From Bradyrhizobium sp. WSM471 (lineage in GTDB: Bacteria > Pseudomonadota > Alphaproteobacteria > Rhizobiales > Xanthobacteraceae): a DNA stretch of 64,000 nt. The DNA is taken from NCBI RefSeq assembly GCF_000244915.1, contig NZ_CM001442.1, forward strand, positions 3,100,001-3,164,000, in the 5' to 3' direction. Positions 1-9,522 of this stretch are shown here, piece after piece. A program made the translations under genes and the position numbers. How positions within the stretch are numbered: the first letter of the stretch is position 1; each line of letters opens with the position of its first letter. The notes beneath the pieces were generated by a model. That model was given only the letters and a program-made list of their open reading frames with translations. It ran no database searches and had not been told where the DNA came from.

Positions 1-104
1 CGTCATCCGGGCTACATGAGCATGCGAATACGTGAGCGGTTTCATGGACCGCAACCTCGCTCATCGTGCTATACTCACGGGATCATGCACCTCCGGATCA
101 CCCC

Positions 105-509
105 ATGGCTCCCGTTTCCATCCTGCTCAACCTGCTCTGGATTCTCATCGGCGGCGCCTGGATGGCGCTCGGTTGGCTGGTCGCCGCGGTCATCATGGCG
201 GTCACGATCATCGGCCTGCCCTGGGCGCGGGCGGCTTTCAACATCGCGGTCTACACGCTGATGCCGTTCGGCTCGCGGGCGGTCAGCCGCTATGAGGTCA
301 CCGGTGTCGAGGATGTCGGCACCGGCCCGCTCGGGGTGATCGGCAACATCATCTGGTTCGTGCTGGCCGGCTGGTGGCTGGCGCTCGGCCATCTCCTCAC
401 CGCCCTGGCCCTCGCGATCACCATCATCGGCATTCCCTTCGCCTGGGCCCACCTCAAGCTCGCGGGCATCGCGCTCTGGCCGATCGGCAAGGTGATCGTG
501 CCGGCTTAA
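105..509 (+). CDS. YccF-type inner-membrane protein
   Basis: Small hydrophobic protein of about 134 aa. It has two similar halves, each with a hydrophobic helix followed by a short IIGLPWA / IIGIPFA-type turn and an aromatic-rich segment, which is the pattern of the YccF (DUF307) family. About four membrane segments are visible. The ATG at 105 was chosen because the preceding 13 codons are hydrophilic and Pro-rich and do not fit the family N-terminus. Molecular function of the family is unknown. It stands alone and is followed by intergenic palindromes. Confidence 0.8.
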   Translation: MAPVSILLNLLWILIGGAWMALGWLVAAVIMAVTIIGLPWARAAFNIAVYTLMPFGSRAVSRYEVTGVEDVGTGPLGVIGNIIWFVLAGWWLALGHLLTALALAITIIGIPFAWAHLKLAGIALWPIGKVIVPA

Positions 510-536
510 GGCAAACTCGTAGGCTTCCCCGCGGCC

Positions 537-669
537 CATCCTTCGAGACGCCCGCCGTTGGCGGGCCCTCAGGATGAGGGCGGAACAGGTGGCTGCACCT
601 GCAACGAATCCCGACGCAGCTCAGCCTCATCCTGAGGAGACCGCGAAGCGGTCGTCTCGAAGGACGAGG
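537..669. repeat. Intergenic palindromic repeat (CTTCGAGACG family)
   Basis: Two arms in opposite orientation, starting CATCCTTCGAGACG and ending GTCTCGAAGGACGAGG, enclose inner inverted segments CCTCAGGATGAGG / CCTCATCCTGAGG. This is a typical dispersed intergenic element in Bradyrhizobium-like genomes. No coding content was seen. Confidence 0.7.
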
Positions 670-680
670 CGCTTGCTCCG

Positions 681-772
681 CTCGTAGGATGGGTAGAGCG
701 CCAGCGAAACCCATCAAGCCGTCCGCCGATGACGAAGCATGCTGGGTTCGCAAGCGCTCAACCCATCCTCCG
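681..772. repeat. REP pair (GTAGGATGGGT family), copy 1
   Basis: The left half reads TCGTAGGATGGGTAGAGCGC and the right half is its approximate reverse complement (GCGCTCAACCCATCC), separated by about 40 bases, so two REP units face each other. The same unit recurs at 1541-1630 and, as perfect inverted copies, around the transposase remnant at 62.4-63.0 kb. Confidence 0.75.
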
Positions 773-855
773 CGTACTGGCCCAATCCAAGCTCATTTCG
801 GACCAGGCTTGAGGCAGATCAATCCTGTCGCAGTGCAGCCTGCCATTTTGGCGAC

Positions 856-1470
856 ATGCAGCCAAATCGAGCGGATGAGTTCGGGCCTTGCTTTGTCGCA
901 ATCGGCGCTTCCGGTGCTGAGGGCTTGCGCGATTTGGGGGACCTGCTCGGAGCGCTTCCTGCCAATCTGGCCGCCGTCGTGCTTGTGGTCCTGCATCGCC
1001 CCAGCGACCGCATCAGTTATCTGCGTGAGGTGCTGGCGCGCCGGTCGATGCTGCCCGTGATGATACCGGACGAGGACGAGGAGTTCCAGGTTGGCGTCTG
1101 CTACGTCGGCGAACCTGCAGCGCACCTTTCTCTGGCGGCGCGAAGCCGCGTCCACCTGATTGAGGGACCGCAAGACCGGTATCGCAACCGGACGGTTGAT
1201 CTGTTGTTCACGTCTGTCGCTGCTCACGCCAGAAGGCACGCGATCGGAGTTGTATTGCGCGGTGAGCTAAGCGACGGATCGCGTGGTTTGGAGGCAATAC
1301 ATTTCGCCGGCGGCGTCACGATGGTGCTGGGGACACACGGCGCCGCAGCGCGCGGTATGCCTTTGAATGCGACGGAATATGATGGGCCTGTCGACTTCAT
1401 CGGCTCGATCAGCGACATCGCTGCGGAGATCGTCCGCCGGATCGCGATCATGGCCGTCAAGGCAGCCTAG
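856..1470 (+). CDS. Orphan CheB-type methylesterase domain protein
   Basis: About 204 aa. The layout matches the catalytic domain of CheB protein-glutamate methylesterases: a nucleophile-type motif IGASGAEGL (Ser19), a VVLHRPSD segment with His47, and a GELSDGSRGL segment with Asp at about residue 140, in place of the usual GMGxDG motif. There is no receiver domain and no neighbouring cheR, so it is not a standard chemotaxis CheB. It may act in a CheB/CheR-like signalling module elsewhere or may have diverged. Start taken at the ATG that leaves a short tail before the first strand; the upstream in-frame extension runs through a REP repeat. Confidence 0.75.
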   Translation: MQPNRADEFGPCFVAIGASGAEGLRDLGDLLGALPANLAAVVLVVLHRPSDRISYLREVLARRSMLPVMIPDEDEEFQVGVCYVGEPAAHLSLAARSRVHLIEGPQDRYRNRTVDLLFTSVAAHARRHAIGVVLRGELSDGSRGLEAIHFAGGVTMVLGTHGAAARGMPLNATEYDGPVDFIGSISDIAAEIVRRIAIMAVKAA

Positions 1471-1540
1471 AACTCGTAAGATGGGACCCGCTTTGCCTTG
1501 AGCGGCGAAGGAAAAAAGCGCATGCGAACGCAACCAGCAC

Positions 1541-1630
1541 TCGTAGGATGGGTAGAGCGCCAGCGAAACCCATCAATCCGTCGGTCGGCGATGAAGCATG
1601 ATGGGTTTCGCAAGGGCTCAACCCACCCTG
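1541..1630. repeat. REP pair (GTAGGATGGGT family), copy 2
   Basis: Nearly the same sequence and face-to-face arrangement as the copy at 681-772, again directly next to the CheB-like gene, so this gene is bracketed by two copies in the same orientation. Confidence 0.75.
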
Positions 1631-1759
1631 CGCGCCCCGTCGACGCTGAGCACACCATTCCTCGCGTGGCCCGACGGGCAAAACACGCCATACACAGGTC
1701 AAGGCATTGGTCCGCAAATATTCTGATTGACCGAATTCATTGCTTCGGGTAAACCGCAA

Positions 1760-2290
1760 GGCATCCCGGCCCGCTAAAAAGGGCGTTTCGCGATCGTCAC
1801 GATACGTGAGCCGGGATGCGATGGACGCGGCAGCGCCGGCGCGTGACGGGATGGCAGGGCGGGCAATCCTCGTGAGTCATCGCGATCCGCGCATACGACA
1901 CGGCGCGGTCACAGCGTTTCTTTTCGGCATTGGGGGCGAGCACGCGCGAGTCTCCGATGGCTCGGGGAGGAACGTCCGCGGACGGCAAAAGCGTGTGGTC
2001 CTGACGCCCGGGGTCTGTGCGTCAAGGCTTGCGGTGATGTGCGGCCCGACCGGGTGCGTGCATCGATCATCCGCGAGGCGACGGGGGCAATAGTGCATCG
2101 CTCCCCGGGGAGAGCGCGCCATAAGCCGTAAAACCATTGCGCAGGGAAGGCCGGGATGTTCCGGCATCACCTGTGGTCACCCCCGCGTGCGTTTTTCGCG
2201 TGCGGACCCTGGGTGCCAGCCGGCGCCCGGCCTTCCCTGCGCCCTTTCTTCTCGACGAGGGCGAAACGGACAGCAAAACTCGGGCGCCCG
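1760..2290. repeat. Degenerate dispersed repeat region, no convincing gene
   Basis: Open frames exist on both strands but none has a ribosome-binding site, a recognisable domain or consistent codon use. The composition (short palindromic GC-rich blocks such as CCGGGATG...CATCCCGG and GGGAAGGCCGGG) resembles the long intergenic repeats that are often mis-annotated as short hypothetical proteins in Bradyrhizobium. I see no supported coding sequence between 1470 and 2596. Confidence 0.55.
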
Positions 2291-2334
2291 CGCCGCGAGA
2301 CCGCGAAGGTATGTTTATCGCGAGGACCTCCTGG

Positions 2335-2480
2335 TGTCCCGGACGCGCTGCAACGCGCCAGCGTTGCTGCGCAGAGCCGGGACCCAAAAGCGGATCAACG
2401 CCGGGCTCTCAGCTGGGCCCCGGCTCTGCAGCGCATCACGCCGCGAAGACGCGGCGCGCCTGCGCTGCGTCCGGGGCACG
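2335..2480. repeat. Palindromic repeat (TGTCCCGGACGCG family), copy 1
   Basis: Starts TGTCCCGGACGCGCTGCAAC and ends with the inverted form GCAGCG...TGCGTCCGGGGCACG, with an internal CAGAGCCGGGACCC / GGGCCCCGGCTCTG pair. A second member of the family is at 23769-23903. Confidence 0.7.
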
Positions 2481-2595
2481 AAACCATTGCCCCTAATGTG
2501 CGCCGCCACCAAGTTCACCTTGCACTGCGGTAGAAAAATATCGCACACTCGGCTGAGCCGGGCAGTCAAGCGAGCTCGAACCAGGGGAGCGAGCC

Positions 2596-5385
2596 ATGTC
2601 CCTCCAGACCATATCGTCCGACACCGCCGACCAGCGCCCCAACCGCCCCGAGGATGTCCAGGCGCTGGAAGCGGACGTGCGGCTGCGCGATGACATCCGC
2701 CTGCTCGGGCGCATCCTTGGCGACACGGTGCGCGACCAGGAGGGCGCCGATGTGTTCGACCTCGTCGAACGCATCCGGCAGACCTCGATCCGGTTCCACC
2801 GCGATGAGGATCGGCTCGCCCGCCGCGAACTCGAGCAGATCCTCGACAGCATGTCGACCTCGGAGACGGTGCGGATCGTCCGCGCCTTCAGCTATTTCTC
2901 CCACCTCGCCAACATCGCCGAAGACCAGAACAACATCCGCCAGATGCGCGCCAACAAGGGCGGCGGCTCCGGCGTGCTAGCCGAGACGCTCGCCCATGCG
3001 AGAGCTGCGGGCATCGGTGCCGATGCCCTGCGCAACTTCTTCAAGAGCGCGCTGGTCAGCCCTGTCCTGACCGCGCACCCGACCGAGGTCCGCCGCAAGA
3101 GCACCATGGACCGCGAGATGGAGGTCGCTAGCCTGCTCGATCGTCGCGAGCGCGTCGCGCTGACGGCGGAGGAGGCCGCCGCCAGCGACGAGCAGCTCCG
3201 CCGCGAGGTGCTGACGCTGTGGCAGACCAATCTGCTCCGCCGCACCAAGCTCACCGTGCTCGACGAGGTCGCCAACGGCCTGTCGTTCTACGATTACACG
3301 TTTCTCCGCGAGGTGCCGCGGCTGGTCAACGCGCTTGAGGACCGGCTGGAGGAGGGCGGGGAGCAGGCGGCCGGCGAGCTCGCCTCGTTCCTGCGCATGG
3401 GGAGCTGGATCGGCGGCGACCGCGACGGCAATCCCTTCGTCACCGCCGACGTGATGCGCGGCACGCTGCGGCTGCAGTCGAGCCGGGTGATGCAGTTCTA
3501 TCTCAATGAGCTGCACGTGCTCGGCTCCGAGCTCTCGATCGCGGCCCATCTCGCCGACGTCTCCGAGGAGCTGCGCACGCTCGCTGAGCGCTCGCCCGAT
3601 ACCTCGCCGCACCGGAGCGGCGAGCCTTATCGCCTCGCGGTCTCCGGCATCTATGCGCGGCTGACTGCCACGGCCGAAATGCTCCAGGTCGAGATCACGC
3701 GCCGGCCCGTCGGCAAGGGAAAGCCTTACGAGAGCGTCGGGGAGCTCAAGGCCGATCTCGACGTGCTGCACCGCTCGCTGATTTCCAACAACGCCGGCGT
3801 CATCGCCCGCGGCCGGCTGCGGCTGCTGCGGCGTGCAGTGGACTGCTTCGGCTTCCACCTGGCCCGGCTCGACATCCGCCAGAACTCGGCGGTGCACGAG
3901 CGCACCATCGCCGAGCTGATGGACGCCGCCAATCCCGGCATGTCCTATCTCGCGCTCGGCGAGGACGCCCGCATCTCGCTGCTCACCAACGAGCTGCGCT
4001 CGACGCGCTCGCTGGTGTCGCCATTCGTCAAGTACAGCGACGAGACCATGGGCGAGCTCAACGTCTTCCATGCCGCAGCAGAAGCGCATGCGAAGTTCGG
4101 CTCGGACGCCATTCCCCAATGCATCATCTCGATGTGCAAGGGCATGTCCGACATGCTCGAGGTCGCGGTGCTGCTCAAGGAGGTGGGGCTGGTGCATCCG
4201 TCCGGGCGCAGCGCCATCAACATCGTGCCGCTGTTCGAGACCATCGAGGATTTGCAGGCTTCCAGCGCCATCATGGACCGCATGCTCTCGCTGCACGACT
4301 ACCGCCGCCTGGTCGACAGCCGCGGCAGCGTGCAGGAGGTCATGCTCGGCTATTCCGATTCGAACAAGGATGGCGGCTTCGTCACTTCGGGCTGGGAGCT
4401 CTACAAGGCCGAGATCGGCCTCGTCGACGTGTTCGAGCGCCATGGCGTGCGCCTGCGCCTATTCCATGGCCGCGGCGGTTCGGTCGGCCGCGGCGGCGGC
4501 CCGAGCTATGATGCCATCATCGCCCAGCCGGGCGGCGCGGTGAACGGCCAGATCCGCATCACCGAGCAGGGCGAGATCATCTCGTCGAAATATTCCAACG
4601 CCGAAGTCGGCCGCAACAATCTGGAGATCCTTGCCGCCGCGACGCTGGAGGCGAGCCTGTTGCATCCGCGCCAGAGCGCGCCGCGGCGCGAATATCTGAC
4701 CGCGATGGACGAGCTTTCAAATCTCGCCTTCAAGGCCTATCGCGGCCTCGTTTACGAGACCGAGGGCTTCGTCGATTATTTCTGGGCCTCGACCGTCATC
4801 AACGAGATCGCAACGCTCAACATCGGCAGCCGTCCGGCGTCGCGCAAGAAGACCCGGGCGATCGAGGACCTTCGCGCCATTCCCTGGGTGTTCTCCTGGG
4901 CGCAATGCCGCCTGATGCTGCCCGGCTGGTATGGCTTTGGCAGCGCGGTCGAGCAGTGGATCGCGGAGCATCCCGACAAGGGCATGCCGTTCCTCAAGGA
5001 GCTCTACAAGGAATGGCCGTTCTTCCGCATGCTGTTGTCGAACATGGACATGGTGCTGGCCAAGAGCTCGATCGCGATCGCCTCGCGCTATGCCGAGCTC
5101 GTGCCCGACGAGGCGCTGCGCGAAAAAATCTTCGGCCGTATCCGTCGCGAATGGCATTCCTGCATCGAGACGCTGCTGGATATCATGGGGCAGGACCGGC
5201 TGCTGCAAGGCAACCCGCTGCTGGAACGCTCGGTGCGCCACCGCTTCCCCTATCTCGACCCGCTCAACCATGTGCAGGTCGAGCTGCTGAAAGAGCACCG
5301 CGCGCAGAACCCGGACGAGCAGGTGCTGCGCGGGATTCAGCTGACGATCAACGGAATCTCGGCGGGGCTGAGGAACACGGGGTAG
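2596..5385 (+). CDS. ppc: Phosphoenolpyruvate carboxylase
   Basis: Full-length PEP carboxylase of 929 aa, the family's usual size. It carboxylates phosphoenolpyruvate with bicarbonate to oxaloacetate, refilling the TCA cycle in the cytoplasm. Visible motifs are [13 protein letters not shown] with the catalytic His at residue 161, [10 protein letters not shown] near residue 586 and the glycine-rich [14 protein letters not shown] loop near residue 622. The ATG follows a clear AGGGGAGC ribosome-binding site (2582-2589). It is monocistronic: repeats on the upstream side and a palindrome, then a convergent gene, downstream. Confidence 0.97.
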   Translation: MSLQTISSDTADQRPNRPEDVQALEADVRLRDDIRLLGRILGDTVRDQEGADVFDLVERIRQTSIRFHRDEDRLARRELEQILDSMSTSETVRIVRAFSYFSHLANIAEDQNNIRQMRANKGGGSGVLAETLAHARAAGIGADALRNFFKSALVSPVLTAHPTEVRRKSTMDREMEVASLLDRRERVALTAEEAAASDEQLRREVLTLWQTNLLRRTKLTVLDEVANGLSFYDYTFLREVPRLVNALEDRLEEGGEQAAGELASFLRMGSWIGGDRDGNPFVTADVMRGTLRLQSSRVMQFYLNELHVLGSELSIAAHLADVSEELRTLAERSPDTSPHRSGEPYRLAVSGIYARLTATAEMLQVEITRRPVGKGKPYESVGELKADLDVLHRSLISNNAGVIARGRLRLLRRAVDCFGFHLARLDIRQNSAVHERTIAELMDAANPGMSYLALGEDARISLLTNELRSTRSLVSPFVKYSDETMGELNVFHAAAEAHAKFGSDAIPQCIISMCKGMSDMLEVAVLLKEVGLVHPSGRSAINIVPLFETIEDLQASSAIMDRMLSLHDYRRLVDSRGSVQEVMLGYSDSNKDGGFVTSGWELYKAEIGLVDVFERHGVRLRLFHGRGGSVGRGGGPSYDAIIAQPGGAVNGQIRITEQGEIISSKYSNAEVGRNNLEILAAATLEASLLHPRQSAPRREYLTAMDELSNLAFKAYRGLVYETEGFVDYFWASTVINEIATLNIGSRPASRKKTRAIEDLRAIPWVFSWAQCRLMLPGWYGFGSAVEQWIAEHPDKGMPFLKELYKEWPFFRMLLSNMDMVLAKSSIAIASRYAELVPDEALREKIFGRIRREWHSCIETLLDIMGQDRLLQGNPLLERSVRHRFPYLDPLNHVQVELLKEHRAQNPDEQVLRGIQLTINGISAGLRNTG

Positions 5386-5408
5386 TTCACGGCGGCCACA
5401 TCCTCAGT

Positions 5409-5494
5409 CGTCATGCCCGGGCTTGTCCCGAGCATCCACGTTCTCAGTGCCGCGCGTCGAGTCGTGGATGGCCGGGACAAGCCCGGCCATGACG
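5409..5494. repeat. Inverted repeat (TGCCCGGGCTTGTCCC family), copy 1
   Basis: CGTCATGCCCGGGCTTGTCC at one end and its inverse GGACAAGCCCGGCCATGACG at the other can fold into one long hairpin. It lies between the convergent ends of ppc and the SMP-30 gene. Two further copies are at 27463-27549 and 41213-41298. Confidence 0.8.
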
Positions 5495-5515
5495 AGTGGA
5501 GAGGGCGGTGTCCCC

Positions 5516-6628
5516 TCAACAGAAATGCGCGCCTTGCGTCTCCACATAGACCGCATAGAGCGACTGGCTCGCGGTCATGAACAGGCGGTTGCGCTTCTTG
5601 CCGCCGAAGCAGACATTGGCGCAGGTCTCGGGAAGCAGGATCTGCCCGATGCGCGCGCCGTCGTTTGGCGCGAACACCTGTACGCCGTCATACCCGGGTC
5701 CGACCCAGCCGGCGCCGACCCAGATGTTGCCCTCGGTGTCGACGCGCAGTCCGTCCGGGAAGCCTGACTTGCCGTCGAGCTTCATGTCGATCAGCCGCTT
5801 CGGGTTCGACAGCTTCGCCCCGTCGATGTCGTAGGACCACACCACGTTCTCGGCCTGCGGGTAATGCGTGATGCCGGTGTCGCACACATAGAGCTTCTTG
5901 TAGTCGTGACTGAAAGCGATGCCGTTCGGCTTGAACGGCTCGTCGGCGACCTTCGCGACCTGGCCGCTCTGCGGATCAATGCGATAGACCGCTTCCTTCT
6001 GATACGGCTGCAGCGAACCGGTATTGGCAAGCTTGCCCTCGTAGATGCTGATCGCGCCGTAGCCGGGATCGGTGAACCAGATCGCCTTGTCGTTGGGATG
6101 CACGACCATGTCGTTGGGACCGTTGAGTGGCTTGCCACCCGCCTGTTCGGCCAGCGTCGTCACCGAACCGTCGTGCTCGTAACGGACGAGCCGGGTGCGC
6201 TCGGCGCTGATCTGGCGTCCCTCGGTGTCGAACGAGTTGCCGTTGGCCTCGTTCGAGGGCTTGTGGAATTGCTCGGAGATGTGGCCGTCGTCGTCGAGGT
6301 AGCGCAGCTGCCGGTTGGCGGGGATGTCGCTCCAGACGAGATATTGCCCCTGCGCATTCCACGCCGGCCCTTCCGCCCACAGGCAGCCGGTGTAGAGCCG
6401 CTTGATTGCGGTGTTGCCGACCTTGGCCTTGAAGCGCTTGGGATCGATGGCGATGATGTCAGGGTCGGGATAGCGCTGCGGCTCGGCACTGGCGCCGAAG
6501 TCGCGGGCGTCCGCGCGTGAGGCGAGCAGGGCAGTTGCGGCCACCGTTGCGGCGCCCTTGAGGAGTGTGCGGCGGCCAAGGCCGCTGCTTACAGTCGTGT
6601 GGTCGGAGTCGGTCAGTATTCTTGTCAT
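5516..6628 (-). CDS. Tat-exported SMP-30/gluconolactonase-family protein
   Basis: About 370 aa. The N-terminus carries a twin-arginine-like signal (GRRTLLKG followed by a hydrophobic Ala-rich stretch ending at SRADA), so the protein is probably exported folded to the periplasm. The rest shows the six-bladed propeller features of the SMP-30/Cnr gluconolactonase family: GPAW near the first metal site, LNGPNDMVVHP, FKPNGIAFS and FPDGLRVDTEGNIWVG. A lactone-hydrolase activity is likely, but the substrate cannot be read from the sequence. The start at 6628 is set by an upstream GGGAGGAAACC ribosome-binding site. It is the last gene of the minus-strand group running from 9349. Confidence 0.85.
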   Translation of the reverse strand: MTRILTDSDHTTVSSGLGRRTLLKGAATVAATALLASRADARDFGASAEPQRYPDPDIIAIDPKRFKAKVGNTAIKRLYTGCLWAEGPAWNAQGQYLVWSDIPANRQLRYLDDDGHISEQFHKPSNEANGNSFDTEGRQISAERTRLVRYEHDGSVTTLAEQAGGKPLNGPNDMVVHPNDKAIWFTDPGYGAISIYEGKLANTGSLQPYQKEAVYRIDPQSGQVAKVADEPFKPNGIAFSHDYKKLYVCDTGITHYPQAENVVWSYDIDGAKLSNPKRLIDMKLDGKSGFPDGLRVDTEGNIWVGAGWVGPGYDGVQVFAPNDGARIGQILLPETCANVCFGGKKRNRLFMTASQSLYAVYVETQGAHFC

Positions 6629-6769
6629 GGTTTCCTCCCAAAGTTGTGTTGGGAGGCCACCATCCGCCTGCAATTGGGCGTAAAGCGGAGCGATCTCCGG
6701 ACAAGACAACCGGAGATCGCAGGGCAGGAATGCCGGAAGTAATGCCGGAAGTGCGGCTAGACGGGATCC

Positions 6770-7684
6770 TTAAACGGGATCCCAGGGGAAGATATCGGCG
6801 GAGCGGTCGAGCTTGTAGAACGAACCCTTCAGCGCCGGCATCCCGTGTTCCGCGATCGATTGCGGCGTCCAGCCTTCGCTCCGATGCACCGAGCGCAGCG
6901 GACGATTCTGGCTGAACAGGAACAGCTCGTTCATGCGGGCGCCGAAGATCTGCCCGGAGACGTCCTTGGCGGCATCGGAGAGCAGATAGGCGCAGACCGG
7001 CGCGATCTTCTCCGGGCCCATCTGCTTGATCTTCTCGACCCGCGCCTTCTCGGCTTCGGTCTCGGTCGGGATGGTGCCGATCATGCGGGTCCAGGCGAAC
7101 GGCGAGACGCAATTGGAGCGAACGTTGAAGCGGCCCATGTCGAGCGCAATCGACTTCGACAGGCCGACGATGCCGAGCTTGGCGGCGGCGTAATTGGCTT
7201 GGCCGAAGTTGCCGATCAGGCCGGAGGTCGAGGTGAAATGCACGAACGATCCGGACTCCTGCTCGCGGAAGATCCGCGCCGCGGCGTGGCTGACGTAGAA
7301 CGAGCCCATCAGGTGAACCTTGATGACGGCCTCGAACGCTTCCACGCTCATCTTGTGGAAGATCATGTCGCGCAAAATGCCTGCATTGTTGACCACGCCG
7401 TCGAGCCGGCCGAAATGATCGGTCGCGGTCTTCACGATCTTGCTGGCGGGGATGGCTTCGGCCACCGACTCGAAATTGGCAACCGCGGTGCCGCCTCGCT
7501 TCTTGATCTCCTCGACCACTTCCTCGGCGGGCGCGGCGCTCGTGCCGGCGCCGTCCGCGGCGACGCCGGGATCGTTGACGACGACCTTGGCGCCTTCAGC
7601 CGCGCACAGCAGCGCAATCTCGCGCCCGATGCCGCGGCCTGCGCCGGTGACGATGATGACCTTGTCTTGCAGTGATTTCGTCAT
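6770..7684 (-). CDS. Short-chain dehydrogenase/reductase, MFE-2-like
   Basis: 304 aa. Classical SDR signatures are present: NAD(P)-binding TGAGRGIG near residue 13, NNAG near residue 97, a catalytic Ser in STSG and YAAAK. The longer than usual insertion after the second strand (NDPG...GAGTSAAP) and the long C-terminus resemble the (3R)-hydroxyacyl-CoA dehydrogenase part of peroxisomal multifunctional enzyme type 2 (17-beta-HSD4). It follows the thiolase gene by 107 bp, occupied by a palindrome, which suggests a shared role in acyl-CoA oxidation. The true substrate is not determined. Confidence 0.88.
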   Translation of the reverse strand: MTKSLQDKVIIVTGAGRGIGREIALLCAAEGAKVVVNDPGVAADGAGTSAAPAEEVVEEIKKRGGTAVANFESVAEAIPASKIVKTATDHFGRLDGVVNNAGILRDMIFHKMSVEAFEAVIKVHLMGSFYVSHAAARIFREQESGSFVHFTSTSGLIGNFGQANYAAAKLGIVGLSKSIALDMGRFNVRSNCVSPFAWTRMIGTIPTETEAEKARVEKIKQMGPEKIAPVCAYLLSDAAKDVSGQIFGARMNELFLFSQNRPLRSVHRSEGWTPQSIAEHGMPALKGSFYKLDRSADIFPWDPV

Positions 7685-7706
7685 GTGGATGTCTCCTGTT
7701 GTCTCT

Positions 7707-7784
7707 GTCATTCCGGGGCGTGCGAAGCACGAACCCGGAATCTCGAGGTTCCGGGTCTGGTCCTTCGGACCATCCCGGAACGAC
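7707..7784. repeat. Inverted repeat (CATTCCGGGGC family), copy 1
   Basis: GTCATTCCGGGGCGTGCGAA on one side and CATCCCGGAACGAC on the other, with a central CTCGAGGTTCCGGGT. It fills the gap between the thiolase and SDR genes. A second, longer member is at 18129-18231. Confidence 0.75.
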
Positions 7785-7791
7785 GAGAAAA

Positions 7792-8931
7792 TTACCTCTC
7801 GTTCGTAAACACGATCGTGCCCGACGCGGCGAACATGCCGCCGACGCCGTGGCACACCGAAATCTTCGCGTTGGCGACCTGCGCCGGCGCAATGCCGCGC
7901 ATCTGCCGTATGCTCTCCTGGAGCGCGTACATGCCGTACATGCCGGAATGCATGTAGCTCAAGCCACCGCCATTGGTGTTGAGCGGCAGCTTGCCGCCGG
8001 GGCGGGTGTTGCCGTCGGCGATGAACTTGCCGGTCTCCTCGTGCGGCATGAAGCCGAGATCGCCGAGGCCGAACAGCGGCAGATGCGCAAACGCGTCGTA
8101 GATCATGAGATGGTCGACGTCCTTGTGTGCGATGCCGGCCTCCCTGAACGCCAGCGGTCCCGCGGTCTTGAACGCGCGTGAGGAGTTGAACGTCTCCATC
8201 TGGCTGACCATCGGCGTCTCCACGCTCTCGCCGGTCCCCATGATGTAGACCGGCTTGCGCGGAAAATCCCGGGCGCGGTCCGCCGAGGTCAGGATCAGCG
8301 CGCCGCCGCCGTCGGTGACGAGGCAGCATTGCAGCAGGCGGAACGGATAAGCGATCATGCGCGAGTTGAGGACGTCTGCGACCGTGATGGGATCCTTCAT
8401 CATCGCACGCGGATTCTTCGCCGCCCATTCCCGCTGCACCACTGCCACCGAGGCGAGCTGCTCGTGCGTGATGCCGTAGGTCTTCATGAAGCGCAGCACG
8501 GGGATCGGGAACATGCTGGGCGGGCCGTAGACGCCGAACGGCGCCTCGAACTGGCCTTGCAGACTGTCGGGGGGAATCGAGCGCGGCGCCTTGCCGATCA
8601 TCGACTTGCCGCTCTCGGCATGGGTGATCAGCACGGTCTTGCACAGGCCAGCCTCGATCGCCGCGGCGGCATGGCGGACGTGCAGCATGAAGGAGCAGCC
8701 GCCGACCGAGGTGCCGTCCACCCAGGTCGGCTTGATGCCGAGATAGTGGCAGACCTGCTGCGGCGTTTCGACCGCGGTGGCGAAGCCGTCGATGTCCGAC
8801 AGCTTCAGCCCGGCATCGGCAATGGCATTGAGCGCCGCATCCGCATGAAGCTGGAGCTGCGAGACGTTGGGGATGACACCGAGTTCGGTGGTCTCGGCCG
8901 CGCCGACGACGGCAACCTGATTGCTGCGCAT
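7792..8931 (-). CDS. Thiolase-family protein (SCP-x / acetyl-CoA acetyltransferase-like)
   Basis: 379 aa of the thiolase fold in the SCP2/SCP-x-like branch. The acyl-accepting Cys is in the VGGCSF motif (about residue 93), a GGGLSYMHSG segment stands where thiolases have the active-site His loop, and CHGVGGMF lies near the C-terminus. Such proteins cleave 3-ketoacyl-CoA or act on steroid/aromatic side-chain CoA esters, usually together with a DUF35 Zn-ribbon partner. Here the partner gene ends 4 bases upstream, which strongly suggests a two-subunit complex. Substrate unknown. Confidence 0.9.
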   Translation of the reverse strand: MRSNQVAVVGAAETTELGVIPNVSQLQLHADAALNAIADAGLKLSDIDGFATAVETPQQVCHYLGIKPTWVDGTSVGGCSFMLHVRHAAAAIEAGLCKTVLITHAESGKSMIGKAPRSIPPDSLQGQFEAPFGVYGPPSMFPIPVLRFMKTYGITHEQLASVAVVQREWAAKNPRAMMKDPITVADVLNSRMIAYPFRLLQCCLVTDGGGALILTSADRARDFPRKPVYIMGTGESVETPMVSQMETFNSSRAFKTAGPLAFREAGIAHKDVDHLMIYDAFAHLPLFGLGDLGFMPHEETGKFIADGNTRPGGKLPLNTNGGGLSYMHSGMYGMYALQESIRQMRGIAPAQVANAKISVCHGVGGMFAASGTIVFTNER

Positions 8932-8935
8932 GGGC

Positions 8936-9349
8936 TTACCCCTTCGCCGGACGGAATACGGGAAGGGTGATCTTGTCGTCGAGCGCCTCGAAGGCGACCT
9001 CGAGCTTCATGTCGAGTTCGAGCGCCTCCGGCGTCTGCGGGCAGTCGATGATGTTGCTCATCATCCGCGGCCCCTCCTCGAGTTCGACCACCGCGATCGC
9101 GTAAGGCGGCGTGAAGCCGGGCGCCGCGGGACGGTGGTTGATCACGTAGCTGTAGAGAAAGCCTTTGCCGCTCGCCTTGAAGATGCTGACCTTGCGCGAG
9201 GCGCAGGACGGGCAGAACGGACGTGGCGGGAAATAGACATGCGCGCAGGCGTCGCAGCGCTGCAGGCGCAACTCGCCCGCCTTGGTGCCGTCCCAGAAAT
9301 GCTGGGTCTCCGGCGTCGGTTTCGGTCGCGCGCGCTGCGGTTCGGCCAT
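8936..9349 (-). CDS. Zn-ribbon/OB-fold (DUF35) thiolase partner
   Basis: 137 aa. An N-terminal rubredoxin-like zinc ribbon with two Cys pairs (CDAC and CPSC, spaced about 13 residues) is followed by an OB-fold (FLYSYVINH, PYAIAVVEL). This is the DUF35/ChsH2-like organisation of proteins that work as subunits of thiolases and enoyl-CoA hydratases. The start at 9349 is supported by GGGAGGA upstream; an earlier in-frame start at 9415 lacks one. It is the first gene of the minus-strand group, with the thiolase next. Confidence 0.9.
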   Translation of the reverse strand: MAEPQRARPKPTPETQHFWDGTKAGELRLQRCDACAHVYFPPRPFCPSCASRKVSIFKASGKGFLYSYVINHRPAAPGFTPPYAIAVVELEEGPRMMSNIIDCPQTPEALELDMKLEVAFEALDDKITLPVFRPAKG

Positions 9350-9522
9350 CTCGGCGGGTCCTCCCAAGGCCAAGCTTAGCCCGGCTGTTGCGATCTTGAT
9401 GCGACAATCGACCATGGCGCGTCAACGGTCCAGCAATGCGCATGCATGCCATCATGCGCACAATGCTTGTGTCGAAGTGAGGCAGCGCTATACATTGCGC
9501 GCAAATATTCCGTGAGACAGAC

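Noticed and set aside
681..1630. CRISPR-like array from the repeated GTAGGATGGGT units
   Set aside because: Only paired inverted units at two places, no regular spacing or spacers, and no cas genes; these are REPs.
1740..2496. Several open frames of about 90-170 codons on both strands
   Set aside because: They run through GC-rich palindromic repeats, have no ribosome-binding site and no domain. They look like the repeat-derived hypothetical proteins common in such genomes.
6770..8644. Longer reading of the SDR gene starting inside the thiolase gene
   Set aside because: The extension is antisense-like filler in the frame of neither gene; the ATG at 7684 starts directly at the SDR N-terminus (KVIIVTGAG).
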